A DNA stretch of 15,602 bases, taken from positions 1 to 15,602 of the forward strand of contig CANBAX010000009.1 in the NCBI GenBank assembly GCA_947366645.1. The letters are read 5' to 3'. Both the position numbers and the translations under genes were made by a program. Positions within the stretch are counted from its first letter, which is position 1. Every line of letters begins with the position of its first letter. A model generated the notes under the pieces. That model was not told the origin of the DNA and searched no databases. It saw nothing but the letters and a program-made list of their open reading frames with translations. Below are positions 1-9,707 of this stretch, piece after piece. The DNA is from an uncultured Clostridia bacterium (GTDB lineage Bacteria > Bacillota > Clostridia > Christensenellales > UBA1242).

Positions 1-2
1 AT

Positions 3-3000
3 CAAACCGTTTCGGGTGCCACCGTAAATGAAAATGGTGTGCTTACTATTGAAGGCGAGAGTGGAGAATTTGCCGTGTCAATTATCTGTAATGACAGAGT
101 GACAGACCGAGAGATTTTGGGAAATAGTGTTGATATCTTAGACCTACTTAAAGAGTGTAAAGGAAGGTATAATTTTGAAGTTGTACGAATAGACTCTAAA
201 AATATCGCCCTGCCAAGCCAAGGCATTTTCGCGGGTAGCGGATACAGGTTGGAAGGTTTAAGTGGTTTGGAAATAAAACAGACCGGCGATGTGGAAATTG
301 CTTTATTTAATGAAAGTGAAATTGATGAAAACATTGTCTTTGTTGCTGAGTATCAAGGCGAGGTTAAGGAATTTTTACCAAAAAGAAAGGGCGAGAGAGC
401 TGTATTTAACTACTCACTTGCTGACTTTGTAAAGTTATTTAATATTGATAGTGATAAAGACAGTATACTTATAAAAATATCTGTTAGAAAAACTGGGTGC
501 GTCAATTCTGAGTGGAAAGAAATTGAGTTTAAGTTTTCGTCCCAAGAAAGCGGAATTATCTATGCTCGCGGAAGAAACTATAATGATGATTACATAAAAA
601 TATCCAACCTAGCAGGCGAAGAAACCTCAGCAATAAGATTTAAAATAAGTTTAAGTGGACAGGGACAATTAAACGCAATAGAGCGAACATATCTTGCAAG
701 TGAACTTGAAGGATACTGGGTGACAACCGCCGAAGGCGAGTACTTTGTAAAAGAAAAACCTGACGACACTGAGGGAGAGGTTTGCTTTGGAATGAGTTTA
801 AATTCCCTGCTCAGTGAAATTGATTACGGTGAAGTTAATATAACCATTAGTAGAGTTACTTTATCTGATAATGTTTATATACAGTATAATGACATTACTA
901 TACCAAGAATTGTTAAACTTAAAAGGGTGGAAGACGTAGCGTTACGCGATGGTGTTTTGACATGGAAAAACACAACAGAAACTGAGGCGACCGGCTATTA
1001 TGTTTACTTCTATATCCAAAATGGAGATAAGTTGCAAGAAGCCTTTTATGAAAATGTTACTACAGCCTTTATAGACCTTAAAACTTTCACAAAACTTCAA
1101 GCGGGTACAGAATATTATGCTTGTGTTGTTACGGTGTCAAATACAGAGGGATATGTTGGCTCTAAAGAAACCCAAACTATAAAGGTTATGAAATATAGGA
1201 CACCATCAAAAATTCAAATCCTAGACGGGAAAATTGTTTTTGATGATGACAGCATAAAAAACTCAGACTTCTTGACGGCTATAAGTTCAAATTATGGCAA
1301 AGCAAATTTCTTAAGTGTTATGGCTACTACGACTTTTACAAGTTTATTCCACTTTTCTGCTACAAGTTTAAATAGTGCAATAATTAAATTGAAATTTACT
1401 GATTCAAGAAGTAATGATTACTATGCCACAGTAAATGCTTACGACATTTTGCCTAATCTTAATCAGTACTCTTTCAAACTAGACAATGACATGGAGAAAA
1501 AATATTTAGATGCCATAGAAGACCAAATTTCTGGCGGTTCTGACCAAAGTGAATTTAGAAGAAATTTACAAGCCATGCTTGACATTTTAAAAGGTGTTAA
1601 TGGAATAGCAACAAACGACATTCTTTTTGATGATTTTGGAAGAAGCATTCCTTCCGGCGAGTATACTATTAGTGTTTGTCAAAAAGGGCTAGACGCTATA
1701 GGCACAATTACCTCAGATTATTCAGCTGGCTGCTTTGCTTCTGTAATAGAAGCGCCTATGATTAAGTTTGGAACTGAAACTATAAACAATAAAACAAACT
1801 ATATTGTTTCTTTTAACAGAGTTAAAATGGTGCCAGCGAAAGGCGAAAACGCGGTGTACGCAAATAATTATCTTCTTTACATGGTTTCTAAGAATGGCGA
1901 AGAAAAACATTTCTTTGAAATAGAAAACATAGGAAATGGTGACCAGATTAATTATGTATTGAAAATAAAAGTAGATGATTTAGTTAAAGAAATTCCTTTA
2001 GCCTACGATGAAGGCAAAGATGTACTTATTTTGAATGTAACAAGTGCTTTGTTGCCTTTACTAAAGAGTGACGGAAGCCGACTTATTTCAAGAGAATCAT
2101 ACAACTTTACCATTTACGCAAAAGGCGGCGAGTATGCAATAAACGGTAAAACCGATATGAAAACACTTTCTTTACTTGACATTAAAAGCGAAAATATAAA
2201 ACTTGACAAAGGATACTTGTCTTGGAGTGTAGATAAGGACTTTAATGCACCCGCGACAAGAGTAACTATTAAAAAGGCTGGAAACCGAGCTGATTTCATT
2301 GATGTACCTTTTGTTAACAATAAAGCCGTTTTGGATTTATCAGTTGCAGGCGAATATGAATATATCATTCTTTCTATACTTGGGGGATATAGCAACTTAA
2401 GTATGAGTGTGGACAGTGATAGTTACATGATTAAAAACATATACAAACTTAATGATATATCAGTTTCTGTCAAAGACAACCATTTTACAATTATTGAAAA
2501 TGAAAAAGATTTAAACCTTGGTGGAAATTACCAAATTTACAATAATATAGACGGAATTGGCGCGGCTATTGTGCAACCAGATAAAGAGTACTGGGCAAAT
2601 AACTATGACGCTACGCAGTACTATTTCACAAAACTTGGCAGCACGGGGGAATTTACCCAAATGCCAATTAGTGAAGAAGATATTAATAAGGGTGCTGATT
2701 ATTTATTAGGCGTTGAAAGCTTATCAAAAATAGTACTCGCGTCTGAAACTATTGTACAAGATGTTATCTTCCTTAACGATGTTGTTGATATCGGGATAAT
2801 TAATGGCGATTTAGTTTGGGCTTTAAGTGAAGAAAGAGAGATTAATTTGCCAGAGGGAGCAGAAGTTATCTTTGAAGTTAAAGCAATGGTGAAAAATGGC
2901 GACACTTTTGAAACAAAGCAAACTCTTTACACTTCAAATTGCAGAATAGATACTTTATTATTTACTGAACTTCCAGATGAAGGAACCTTCAAGTTTACTA

Positions 3001-5201
3001 TACAGGCACTTGGATATATGCGAAGTGAAGCAAATGGCGATATAACAACTGTAGAAGGAAAGCATTACCTGAAAGCGGAAATCAAAGTTGAGAAAATAGC
3101 AATTCTTGCTGGGAAGGAAAGTGAAATCGAGGGGCTAAAGCGTTCAAGCATGCCAACCGATGTTTCCATTAAAAAGGGTATATTAGACTATACTCTTGAT
3201 GAAAAATTGACTTGTGGCTTTAGAGATGGAAATGGAAATGAAGTTAAGCTTGAAGAATTGACATACAATGACGGAAATTACTACAACCTCTTCATCTATT
3301 CATATAATACAAATAATAATGATAAGGAAATAAAATCAAAACGTCAGCAAATAACTTTTGGAAATGAAAAAAGAATTTACAAACTGCCTAAGGTTGAAAG
3401 TGAAGATTTTGTGCTTGTTCCAAGAGGAGCAATGGTGGAAATTGACCTTTCAAATCTTTATAACAACAAGCAAATATTAGGTAGCAATGACTATTACAAG
3501 GTTATTCTTACTGTTGTAGTCGATAATGTGGAATATAAAGCTTACTCGTATAACAATGGCAATAAGAATTTTGTGCTTTACTTTACTTCCTCAAAAGACA
3601 AGTATGGCGTGACCGGTCAAACGATAACACTACCTTCCGAATACCGTGAATTGAAATTAAAATTTCAGGTTTGTGATAATCAAGATACTCAATATATCAT
3701 GTTACTAAATAGCGAAGAAACAGAGATGGATATCTCACCTATGGTCTGGGGTGAAAATGCTGAAGTAATATGGAACGACGATAAAAAACAATTTGAGTGG
3801 GATTTTGAAGGAAACTCTGAAGAAAAAACTTTCTTATATGAAGTCAAGGTATTCTATAATGATTCAAGAGTAGAGGAAGATGAGGTTTCTACCAATTTCT
3901 ATCAGCCACGTGGGCTTGGTGTGATTACTGGAATAAGTATTCGTGTTAGGGAAAATGCAAATTCAATTTACTCTATTGAAGCTTTAAGCGGTGACTTTAA
4001 TAATGGCATTGAACTTTATCTGTTTGCAGGCGGAAACGGCACTAAGCAAAATCCTTACAGAATAAAAACTCAGCAACAATTTGAAAACATTAAATACAGA
4101 AACAGGGAAGATTTGAAATACTATTTTGTTCAAATTGACAACATTGTTATGAATATAAATGGTTTCGGGTTAAATGAGCCTTTCTATGGTGAGTACGATG
4201 GCAACTACAATGGAAATAAAAGGCTTACACTTAATTTATCTCCAATTAGTGATGAGGCGATAGTACGAAAATTAGTTACAAGTGCAAATTATGACACTGA
4301 AGTCACATTTAAAAATTTTACCGCTCTTTTTAAAGAAATAGGCATTGGCGGGGAAGTGAAAAATCTTGATATTGCATTAAACTTCCAAGGGGTGTCGCTA
4401 AAAGAGAGTACACTTTTTGCTGGAATTGCGAAAACAAACTATGGAAGGGTGGATAATATTGAGATATCTTCAATAACTTCAAACTACTCAATGGCAAGCG
4501 ATGCAAAAAGTGATGCTATAGCGCAGGCCGGTTTAGTAGGAATAAATTATGGCGTTATAAACAATTCAAAGAATAATGCGGATATCGCAATGAGGGTTAC
4601 ATCAAATATTAGCACAGCAAAAATCATTGCAGGCGGGCTTGTTATCTTTAATGAAAAAGAAGGCGCATCAAACGCAAGAGGGCTGATATCCAACAGTTTT
4701 AACAAGGGCGATTTTATAATCACAAACACAAAATCTGGCGGAATGATTTGGGCAAGCGGAATTGCAATAAATAACACCGGCGAGATTACAAGATGTGGAA
4801 ATGATGGCAACATTGAAACTGTGAACACTTCTCAAAGAGCGTATTCAAATTATCTTTCTGGAATAAGTGTTAAAAGTGAAAATGCAATTCTTTCCTATTG
4901 TTACAATAACGGTGCGTTAACAGTTGGAAAGAGTGGAAATACAAATTTTATAGGTGGAATTGCCTTTATAGTTAAGGCGGGCAGAATTTCTGGGCTTGTA
5001 GATGCCACTGAAAAGGCACTTAATATTAAAATAATTAATACTTGTTTAGATAATATCAGGCAGGGTGATGTAAGTTACGCAAGTAATGGAATTGCCAGTA
5101 TCACAACAAATCCACTTAGTGAAGTGGAATTTGAATGTGGTGAAAATAAACTTATGAAGATTTTCTTAGTAGGCGACAAATATCAAGCATCAATTATTTA
5201 G
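3..5201 (+). CDS. Giant modular surface/secreted protein, 5'-truncated by the window edge
   Basis: The frame is open from base 3 to a TAG at 5199-5201, about 1732 residues, and continues off the left edge. The in-frame GTG at 39 lies inside an Ig-like fold (VSGATVNENGVLTIEG, typical of bacterial Big-type domains), so it is not the start. A loose motif of the type x-G-x-L-x-W recurs, for example RDGVLTWKN (about residue 312), DKGYLSWSV (732), INGDLVWAL (930) and KKGILDYTL (1054), which suggests tandem FN3/Ig-like beta modules. From about residue 1341 (FAGGNGTKQNPYRI) the protein changes to a GLUG-like segment with short glycine/asparagine-rich strand repeats up to about 1670, probably a beta-helix. 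The C-terminus shows no LPXTG motif, membrane helix or SLH domain, so attachment must lie upstream or be non-covalent. The likely role is adhesion or surface display (inference). The lipoprotein-like gene 33 bp downstream is probably co-transcribed. Confidence 0.8.
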   Translation, partial: QTVSGATVNENGVLTIEGESGEFAVSIICNDRVTDREILGNSVDILDLLKECKGRYNFEVVRIDSKNIALPSQGIFAGSGYRLEGLSGLEIKQTGDVEIALFNESEIDENIVFVAEYQGEVKEFLPKRKGERAVFNYSLADFVKLFNIDSDKDSILIKISVRKTGCVNSEWKEIEFKFSSQESGIIYARGRNYNDDYIKISNLAGEETSAIRFKISLSGQGQLNAIERTYLASELEGYWVTTAEGEYFVKEKPDDTEGEVCFGMSLNSLLSEIDYGEVNITISRVTLSDNVYIQYNDITIPRIVKLKRVEDVALRDGVLTWKNTTETEATGYYVYFYIQNGDKLQEAFYENVTTAFIDLKTFTKLQAGTEYYACVVTVSNTEGYVGSKETQTIKVMKYRTPSKIQILDGKIVFDDDSIKNSDFLTAISSNYGKANFLSVMATTTFTSLFHFSATSLNSAIIKLKFTDSRSNDYYATVNAYDILPNLNQYSFKLDNDMEKKYLDAIEDQISGGSDQSEFRRNLQAMLDILKGVNGIATNDILFDDFGRSIPSGEYTISVCQKGLDAIGTITSDYSAGCFASVIEAPMIKFGTETINNKTNYIVSFNRVKMVPAKGENAVYANNYLLYMVSKNGEEKHFFEIENIGNGDQINYVLKIKVDDLVKEIPLAYDEGKDVLILNVTSALLPLLKSDGSRLISRESYNFTIYAKGGEYAINGKTDMKTLSLLDIKSENIKLDKGYLSWSVDKDFNAPATRVTIKKAGNRADFIDVPFVNNKAVLDLSVAGEYEYIILSILGGYSNLSMSVDSDSYMIKNIYKLNDISVSVKDNHFTIIENEKDLNLGGNYQIYNNIDGIGAAIVQPDKEYWANNYDATQYYFTKLGSTGEFTQMPISEEDINKGADYLLGVESLSKIVLASETIVQDVIFLNDVVDIGIINGDLVWALSEEREINLPEGAEVIFEVKAMVKNGDTFETKQTLYTSNCRIDTLLFTELPDEGTFKFTIQALGYMRSEANGDITTVEGKHYLKAEIKVEKIAILAGKESEIEGLKRSSMPTDVSIKKGILDYTLDEKLTCGFRDGNGNEVKLEELTYNDGNYYNLFIYSYNTNNNDKEIKSKRQQITFGNEKRIYKLPKVESEDFVLVPRGAMVEIDLSNLYNNKQILGSNDYYKVILTVVVDNVEYKAYSYNNGNKNFVLYFTSSKDKYGVTGQTITLPSEYRELKLKFQVCDNQDTQYIMLLNSEETEMDISPMVWGENAEVIWNDDKKQFEWDFEGNSEEKTFLYEVKVFYNDSRVEEDEVSTNFYQPRGLGVITGISIRVRENANSIYSIEALSGDFNNGIELYLFAGGNGTKQNPYRIKTQQQFENIKYRNREDLKYYFVQIDNIVMNINGFGLNEPFYGEYDGNYNGNKRLTLNLSPISDEAIVRKLVTSANYDTEVTFKNFTALFKEIGIGGEVKNLDIALNFQGVSLKESTLFAGIAKTNYGRVDNIEISSITSNYSMASDAKSDAIAQAGLVGINYGVINNSKNNADIAMRVTSNISTAKIIAGGLVIFNEKEGASNARGLISNSFNKGDFIITNTKSGGMIWASGIAINNTGEITRCGNDGNIETVNTSQRAYSNYLSGISVKSENAILSYCYNNGALTVGKSGNTNFIGGIAFIVKAGRISGLVDATEKALNIKIINTCLDNIRQGDVSYASNGIASITTNPLSEVEFECGENKLMKIFLVGDKYQASII

Positions 5202-5234
5202 TATTTTTATGGCTTTATACGAATAACATACAGT

Positions 5235-6068
5235 ATGAAAAAATGTTTTGTAATAATGGCAATTATTTTTTCCTGCTGTATGTTTTTTTCTTGCAAACCT
5301 CAGGAGCCAAAGTCAAATGAATTTATAATGTTGTCGATATCAAACGATAAAAGCGGCCAAATAAGTCAGTCACTATATTTTACACTGGGTAGTGAAAAAT
5401 TAAAGAAAAATGGGTTTGGCAATTTGGAAGTTGAAAATGTGAAGAAGGAACTTGTCAAAAATATCACTCGCTTTCGTGATGAGTTTTATCTAAGTTTTAT
5501 TATAACCTACAACTCAAAGCCAGACCCTAACTACAAGATAGGAGAAAAATTACTAATATCTTCCCCTTCATATAATAAAGAAAGCGATACAATAGGCTTT
5601 TCCATGATTTTTAAAGATATGAATACGTGGAATTATTATCACCCTTCTTCAGGCGGCGAAAACGACAATACTCATATTGGCTTTATGATAAAAACATCTT
5701 CAGAAGGTGTGTTTCCATTTGCAGCTAAGTTTGGCGAGGGGACTGTAGGAGAAAGATATATGGAGGCGTATACCTCCGCCTTACAAACCGCCACCAACAA
5801 AAGTATTGATTATAGCCCAGATTTCGTTTACGATTATGCCTCGCCATTAAACGCAATAAAAAGTGATAGCGAATATAAGCTGGAAAGTGAGTTAAAGCAT
5901 CATATTTGGTTAAGAAAACTTAGTGAGTACAAAGAAAACAGCAAAATAAATATCTACACTTTACAAGCAAATCGAGGGTTATGGTACCTTACACTTCTCG
6001 GTGTTGTTATTTTAGGTTTAGGCGTAACACTAATCATTTTTAAACTACAAAGTAAAAAACGGCAATAA
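5235..6068 (+). CDS. Putative lipoprotein with C-terminal membrane anchor, function unknown
   Basis: 277 residues. The N-terminus MKKCFVIMAIIFSCCMFFSC is a short signal peptide rich in cysteine. Cys20 (FFS-C) is the likeliest lipidated residue, though the lipobox is atypical; Cys14 (IFS-C) is an alternative. Residues 249-269 form a clear hydrophobic helix followed by a basic tail (KLQSKKRQ), giving an N-out/C-in topology in which most of the protein is extracytoplasmic. I do not recognise the family. It lies 33 bp after the giant surface protein with no terminator between them, so it may assist that protein's display or anchoring (inference). No Shine-Dalgarno sequence precedes the ATG, which is unusual here because most neighbours have strong ones. 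The stop codon sits in the loop of the terminator hairpin. Confidence 0.8.
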   Translation: MKKCFVIMAIIFSCCMFFSCKPQEPKSNEFIMLSISNDKSGQISQSLYFTLGSEKLKKNGFGNLEVENVKKELVKNITRFRDEFYLSFIITYNSKPDPNYKIGEKLLISSPSYNKESDTIGFSMIFKDMNTWNYYHPSSGGENDNTHIGFMIKTSSEGVFPFAAKFGEGTVGERYMEAYTSALQTATNKSIDYSPDFVYDYASPLNAIKSDSEYKLESELKHHIWLRKLSEYKENSKINIYTLQANRGLWYLTLLGVVILGLGVTLIIFKLQSKKRQ

Positions 6069-6090
6069 GTCGTTTTTATTTTTTTAATTT
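6055..6090 (+). terminator. Intrinsic terminator overlapping the end of the lipoprotein gene
   Basis: A 9-bp stem (AAAAACGGC at 6055-6063 with GTCGTTTTT at 6069-6077, including one G-T wobble) has a 5-nt loop, AATAA. It is followed by a T-rich tract to 6090. The TAA stop of the upstream gene (6066-6068) lies inside the loop. It separates the surface-protein unit from the typA operon. Confidence 0.8.
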
Positions 6091-6104
6091 TCTTTTTATC
6101 TTTC

Positions 6105-6133
6105 TTGAAATTTGGCAAACTATATGATAAAAT
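6105..6133 (+). promoter_or_regulatory. Housekeeping sigma-type promoter for the typA operon
   Basis: A -35 box TTGAAA (6105-6110) and a -10 box TAAAAT (6128-6133) are separated by 17 bp. The -10 box ends 27 bp before the typA ATG, giving a short leader of about 20 nt that contains AAAGGA (6144-6149) as ribosome site. It lies directly after the preceding terminator. No further convincing promoter was seen before gltX. Confidence 0.75.
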
Positions 6134-6160
6134 AGAAAGGTTAAAAGGACGCTTAAGAAA

Positions 6161-7993
6161 ATGAAAAACGAAAAAATTAGAAATATTGCGATAATTGCCC
6201 ATGTTGACCATGGAAAAACTTCACTTGTCGATGCTTTACTCAAACAGGGTAGTGTTTTTAGAGATAACCAAGTTGTTACGGACAGAGTAATGGATAGTAA
6301 TGCCATAGAAAGAGAAAGGGGAATTACTATTCTTTCAAAAAACTGCTCCTGCCTTTATAATGACATTAAAATTAATATCATTGATACCCCTGGACATGCT
6401 GACTTTGGTGGAGAGGTTGAAAGAGTGCTTAAAATGGTTGATGGTGTGCTTCTTGTTGTTGACGCATACGAAGGTCCTATGCCTCAAACCAGATTTGTAC
6501 TTGAAAGAGCCCTTGCTTTAAAACTTAAAGTGGTTGTTGTGATAAATAAGATAGATAGACCTGATGCAAGAATTGGAGAGGTAATTGATGAAGTGCTTGA
6601 ACTTTTCCTTGAACTTGATGCTGATGAGGACCAATTAAATTCGCCATTTGTTTTTGTTTCGGCAAGACAGGGTATCGCTTCTTTAGACAAAAATCAAAAG
6701 GGTTGCGATATGAAACCTTTATTTGAAAAAATTATAGAGCATATTCCAGCGCCTGAAGGAGATGAAAAGGGTGCAATGCAAATGCTTGTTTCTTCTGCCG
6801 AACATAATGACTATGTTGGAAAACTTGCTGTGGGTAAATTGACCCGCGGGGCTTTATCGGTGGGGCAGAATGTTGTACTTTGCAACTACCATGATAAGGT
6901 AAAGTCTGTACGCTCAAAAGTTGTTAGCCTTTTCGTATTCGAGGGGGTAAAAAGAGTTGCTGTCAATGAAGTGCCTATTGGGGAAATAGCTTGTGTCGCT
7001 GGGCTAGACGATGTGCAAATAGGAGATACGATTTGTGAAAGCACAGTGGTGGAGCCTATTGAATTTGTTAAGATAGCCGAGCCAAGTGTGGAAATGACAT
7101 TCATGGTTAATGATAGTCCTCTTGCAGGCAAGGAAGGCAAATTTGTTACAACTCGTCACATACGCGACAGACTTTTTAAAGAGGCGGTGAAAGACCTTTC
7201 TTTAAAAGTGCAAGATGGCGAAACTGCTGATACTTTTAAAGTGTGTGGAAGAGGAGAGATGCATTTGTCTATCCTTATTGAGAATATGAGAAGAGATGGC
7301 TATGAATTTCAGGTGAGTATGCCTAAAGTTTTGATTAAGACCATTGATGGAAAAAAATGTGAACCGGTAGACCGATTATTTTTGGACGTACCTGAGGACT
7401 GTGTTGGCACGGTTATGATGAAAATGGGGGTACGTAAAGGGGAACTTGTTGGAATGACTCCACACGGAAGTAGAATGAAAATGGAATTTACCATCCCATC
7501 TCGCGGCTTATTTGGTTTTAAATCAGAACTTCTTACCGATACCCGAGGTGAGGGTGTGATAAACTCTATCTTCTATCAGTACGAGCCTTGGAAAGGAGAG
7601 ATTAACAGACGAGAGTATGGCTCATTAATCGCACACGAAAGCGGAGAGGCCATTGTATATGGGCTTTATAATGCTCAGGAGCGAGGCGACCTTTTTATAG
7701 GTGCTGGAGTACCTGTTTATGCGGGCATGGTTGTTGGGCAAAACCCAAAAGGCGGCGACATTGTTGTAAATGTTTGCAAGAAGAAACATCTTTCCAACTG
7801 CCGTGCTTCTGGCTCAGACGAAGCGCTTAGACTTACTCCTCCAAGAAAACTTAGTTTGGAAGATGCGATAGAATTTTTGGCTGATGATGAACTTTTGGAA
7901 GTTACACCAAAAAGTATGAGAATTAGAAAACTTATACTTGACCATAACTTGAGATTAAGAGAGCGTGGAAAGGCGCTTAGAGGAGAGGGATAA
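6161..7993 (+). CDS. typA: Ribosome-associated translational GTPase TypA/BipA
   Basis: 610 residues, the normal length for the family. BipA is an EF-G-like GTPase that binds the 70S ribosome and supports 50S assembly and stress or cold adaptation (family knowledge). The GTPase motifs are all present: G1 AHVDHGKT (13-20), G2 RGITI (53-57), G3 DTPGH (75-79), G4 NKID (129-132) and G5 SAR near 172. The C-terminal half carries the EF-G-like and BipA-specific segments, for example [19 protein letters not shown] and [19 protein letters not shown]. The start is supported by AAAGGA 11 nt upstream and a promoter just ahead of it. It is the first gene of an apparent six-gene operon, and its TAA overlaps the next ATG by one base (TAATG at 7991-7995). 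Confidence 0.97.
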   Translation: MKNEKIRNIAIIAHVDHGKTSLVDALLKQGSVFRDNQVVTDRVMDSNAIERERGITILSKNCSCLYNDIKINIIDTPGHADFGGEVERVLKMVDGVLLVVDAYEGPMPQTRFVLERALALKLKVVVVINKIDRPDARIGEVIDEVLELFLELDADEDQLNSPFVFVSARQGIASLDKNQKGCDMKPLFEKIIEHIPAPEGDEKGAMQMLVSSAEHNDYVGKLAVGKLTRGALSVGQNVVLCNYHDKVKSVRSKVVSLFVFEGVKRVAVNEVPIGEIACVAGLDDVQIGDTICESTVVEPIEFVKIAEPSVEMTFMVNDSPLAGKEGKFVTTRHIRDRLFKEAVKDLSLKVQDGETADTFKVCGRGEMHLSILIENMRRDGYEFQVSMPKVLIKTIDGKKCEPVDRLFLDVPEDCVGTVMMKMGVRKGELVGMTPHGSRMKMEFTIPSRGLFGFKSELLTDTRGEGVINSIFYQYEPWKGEINRREYGSLIAHESGEAIVYGLYNAQERGDLFIGAGVPVYAGMVVGQNPKGGDIVVNVCKKKHLSNCRASGSDEALRLTPPRKLSLEDAIEFLADDELLEVTPKSMRIRKLILDHNLRLRERGKALRGEG

Positions 7994-8256
7994 TGAAATT
8001 AGACCCGCAGGCAAATAAGCAATTACACAGAAAATACAAGCGAATGATTTGGTTTGTAGCTATTTTCTTTATTTTTGGTGCGGTGATTTCCTATTTACTT
8101 GTGCTTGCTGGCGTTAATCCTATTCTTAATGGGTTTATAATAATCTGCCTTGCAGGTGTTTTCTACTTGCTGTTTTTGCTAATATGTGCTAAAATTGATA
8201 AAAAGAGAGAGGAGAAGCGAGAGAAAGATAAAAATCGCGACCCTTTTGCTCATTAG
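7993..8256 (+). CDS. Small two-helix membrane protein, unknown function
   Basis: 87 residues. A basic N-terminus is followed by two hydrophobic helices (about 19-39 and 45-65) joined by a short turn (GVNP). The C-terminal tail from 67 is highly charged, Lys/Glu/Arg rich (KIDKKREEKREKDKNRDP), and probably cytoplasmic. Both ends are therefore predicted inside the cell. The start overlaps the typA stop by one base. AGGAGAGG (7981-7988), inside the 3' end of typA, serves as ribosome site, so translational coupling is likely. The stop TAG overlaps the AGGAGG of dnaB. I do not recognise a named family, and the position between typA and dnaB gives no functional hint. Confidence 0.85.
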   Translation: MKLDPQANKQLHRKYKRMIWFVAIFFIFGAVISYLLVLAGVNPILNGFIIICLAGVFYLLFLLICAKIDKKREEKREKDKNRDPFAH

Positions 8257-8265
8257 GAGGATTAA

Positions 8266-9699
8266 ATGGCTGATTATAAGATTATGCCTCACAATATTGA
8301 AGCTGAGCAGGCGGTGCTTGGTTGTATTTTAATTGATACTCAAGCGCAAGTAGATATTTTGGCACTTGTTAAGACGGAAGATTTTTATAGTGAAGCACAT
8401 CAGCAAATTTATAACTCTATGATAAAGATATATCAACGCAGTGTGCCTGTTGATTTTGTTACTCTTGCTGACCAACTTGAAAAAGATAAAATTCTTGAAA
8501 AGGTGGGGGGAATAGAATACATAACCTTCTTAACCAATGCTGTACCTTCTGCGGCTAACTTTAATTACTATTGTGATATTGTGAAAGGAGACTCGGTAAG
8601 AAGAAAGCTGATTAAAGGTGGACAAGAAATTATTGAAAACGCTTTTGAAGAGGAAGACAAAGACAAAGCGTTACAATATGGCGAAAAAGTCATATTCGAC
8701 ATAGCGGAAAAACAAGAGCGTAGCTCTCTTGAACATGTAGGAAAGCCGGGAGGGGCAATTCAAAAAGTTATCAACACCTTTGACACGATAGCAAAAGACC
8801 CAACCTCTCTTAACGGTATTCCGACAGGATTAAAAGAGTTTGATTCAATTACAAACGGGTTACAAAATAGTGACCTAATTTTGCTTGCCGCAAGACCATC
8901 TGTAGGAAAGACCTCGCTTGCTATGAATATAGTTACTCAGGCGGCGATAGAACAGGGTAAAAAATGTGCAGTCTTTTCTCTTGAAATGTCACGCGAGCAA
9001 CTTATGCAAAGGGCAATTTGTTCGATAGCAAAGGTAAGTATGGCAAAAGCACTTAATGGTAGCATGGACCCTGACGAGTGGAAGAGAATTTTAACCGCAA
9101 CAAAGAAGCTTGAGCAAAGCGGTCTTTATGTAGATGATTCAAGTATGACCACTCCAACCGACCTGCTTTCAAAGTGCCGCAGACTTAAAGCCAAAGAGAA
9201 CATCGATTTAATTATGGTGGACTATATTCAGTTAATGACAAGCGGTAACAAAAGGAATGACAATAGACAGCTTGAGGTAAGTGAAATTTCAAGAACACTT
9301 AAAATTGCCGCTAAGGAATTAAATGTTCCGATTATAGTACTTTCCCAATTATCTCGTGCGGTGGAAAGTCGTGCGGGAGACCACAGGCCTATGCTTGCTG
9401 ACCTTCGTGATTCGGGTGCTATTGAGCAAGATGCCGACATCGTACTTTTCCTTTATAATCCAGAAAAATATAACGACGTTCCTCAAGAAGACGAGCCTGG
9501 TACTGTCGAGTTGATTATAGCAAAACATCGTCGTGGCAGAACTGGCACCGTGAAGCTTCGCTGGATAGGAGAATATACAACTTTCACAAACCTTAGTGAT
9601 AAAACTGTTTTGCCAAAGAAAGAAGCGCCTAAGGTTAATGCACAACCAAAGGAAGAACAACCACTTGAAGATGTTAAAGTTGATATTTTTAATGATTAG
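8266..9699 (+). CDS. dnaB: Replicative DNA helicase DnaB (DnaC in Bacillus nomenclature)
   Basis: 477 residues. It is the hexameric 5'-3' helicase that unwinds DNA at the replication fork and contacts primase through its N-terminal domain. The N-terminal domain begins with the typical HNIEAEQAVLGCILID. The RecA-like C-terminal domain has Walker A RPSVGKT (Lys215, Thr216), Walker B IMVDYIQLM (Asp319) and the conserved SQLSRAVESR, DLRDSGAIEQDAD and AKHRRGRTG segments. The last 30 or so residues are a lysine/glutamate-rich extension of low complexity (PKKEAPKVNAQPKEEQPLED). Start choice is firm: AGGAGG at 8255-8260, 5 nt before the ATG. No inteins or breaks are seen. The usual neighbour rplI is absent here; dnaB is instead inside the typA-gltX operon. 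Confidence 0.97.
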   Translation: MADYKIMPHNIEAEQAVLGCILIDTQAQVDILALVKTEDFYSEAHQQIYNSMIKIYQRSVPVDFVTLADQLEKDKILEKVGGIEYITFLTNAVPSAANFNYYCDIVKGDSVRRKLIKGGQEIIENAFEEEDKDKALQYGEKVIFDIAEKQERSSLEHVGKPGGAIQKVINTFDTIAKDPTSLNGIPTGLKEFDSITNGLQNSDLILLAARPSVGKTSLAMNIVTQAAIEQGKKCAVFSLEMSREQLMQRAICSIAKVSMAKALNGSMDPDEWKRILTATKKLEQSGLYVDDSSMTTPTDLLSKCRRLKAKENIDLIMVDYIQLMTSGNKRNDNRQLEVSEISRTLKIAAKELNVPIIVLSQLSRAVESRAGDHRPMLADLRDSGAIEQDADIVLFLYNPEKYNDVPQEDEPGTVELIIAKHRRGRTGTVKLRWIGEYTTFTNLSDKTVLPKKEAPKVNAQPKEEQPLEDVKVDIFND

Positions 9700-9707
9700 G
9701 AGGCAGA

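Noticed and set aside
39..41. GTG at 39 as the start of the giant surface protein
   Set aside because: The frame is open to the window edge, there is no ribosome site, and the residues before and after form one continuous Ig-like strand pattern.
9349..9660. Minus-strand 103-residue frame within dnaB, and the other antisense frames inside typA, dnaB and gltX
   Set aside because: They are fully contained in well-identified genes, have no ribosome sites or recognisable domains, and are explained as shadows of the coding strand.
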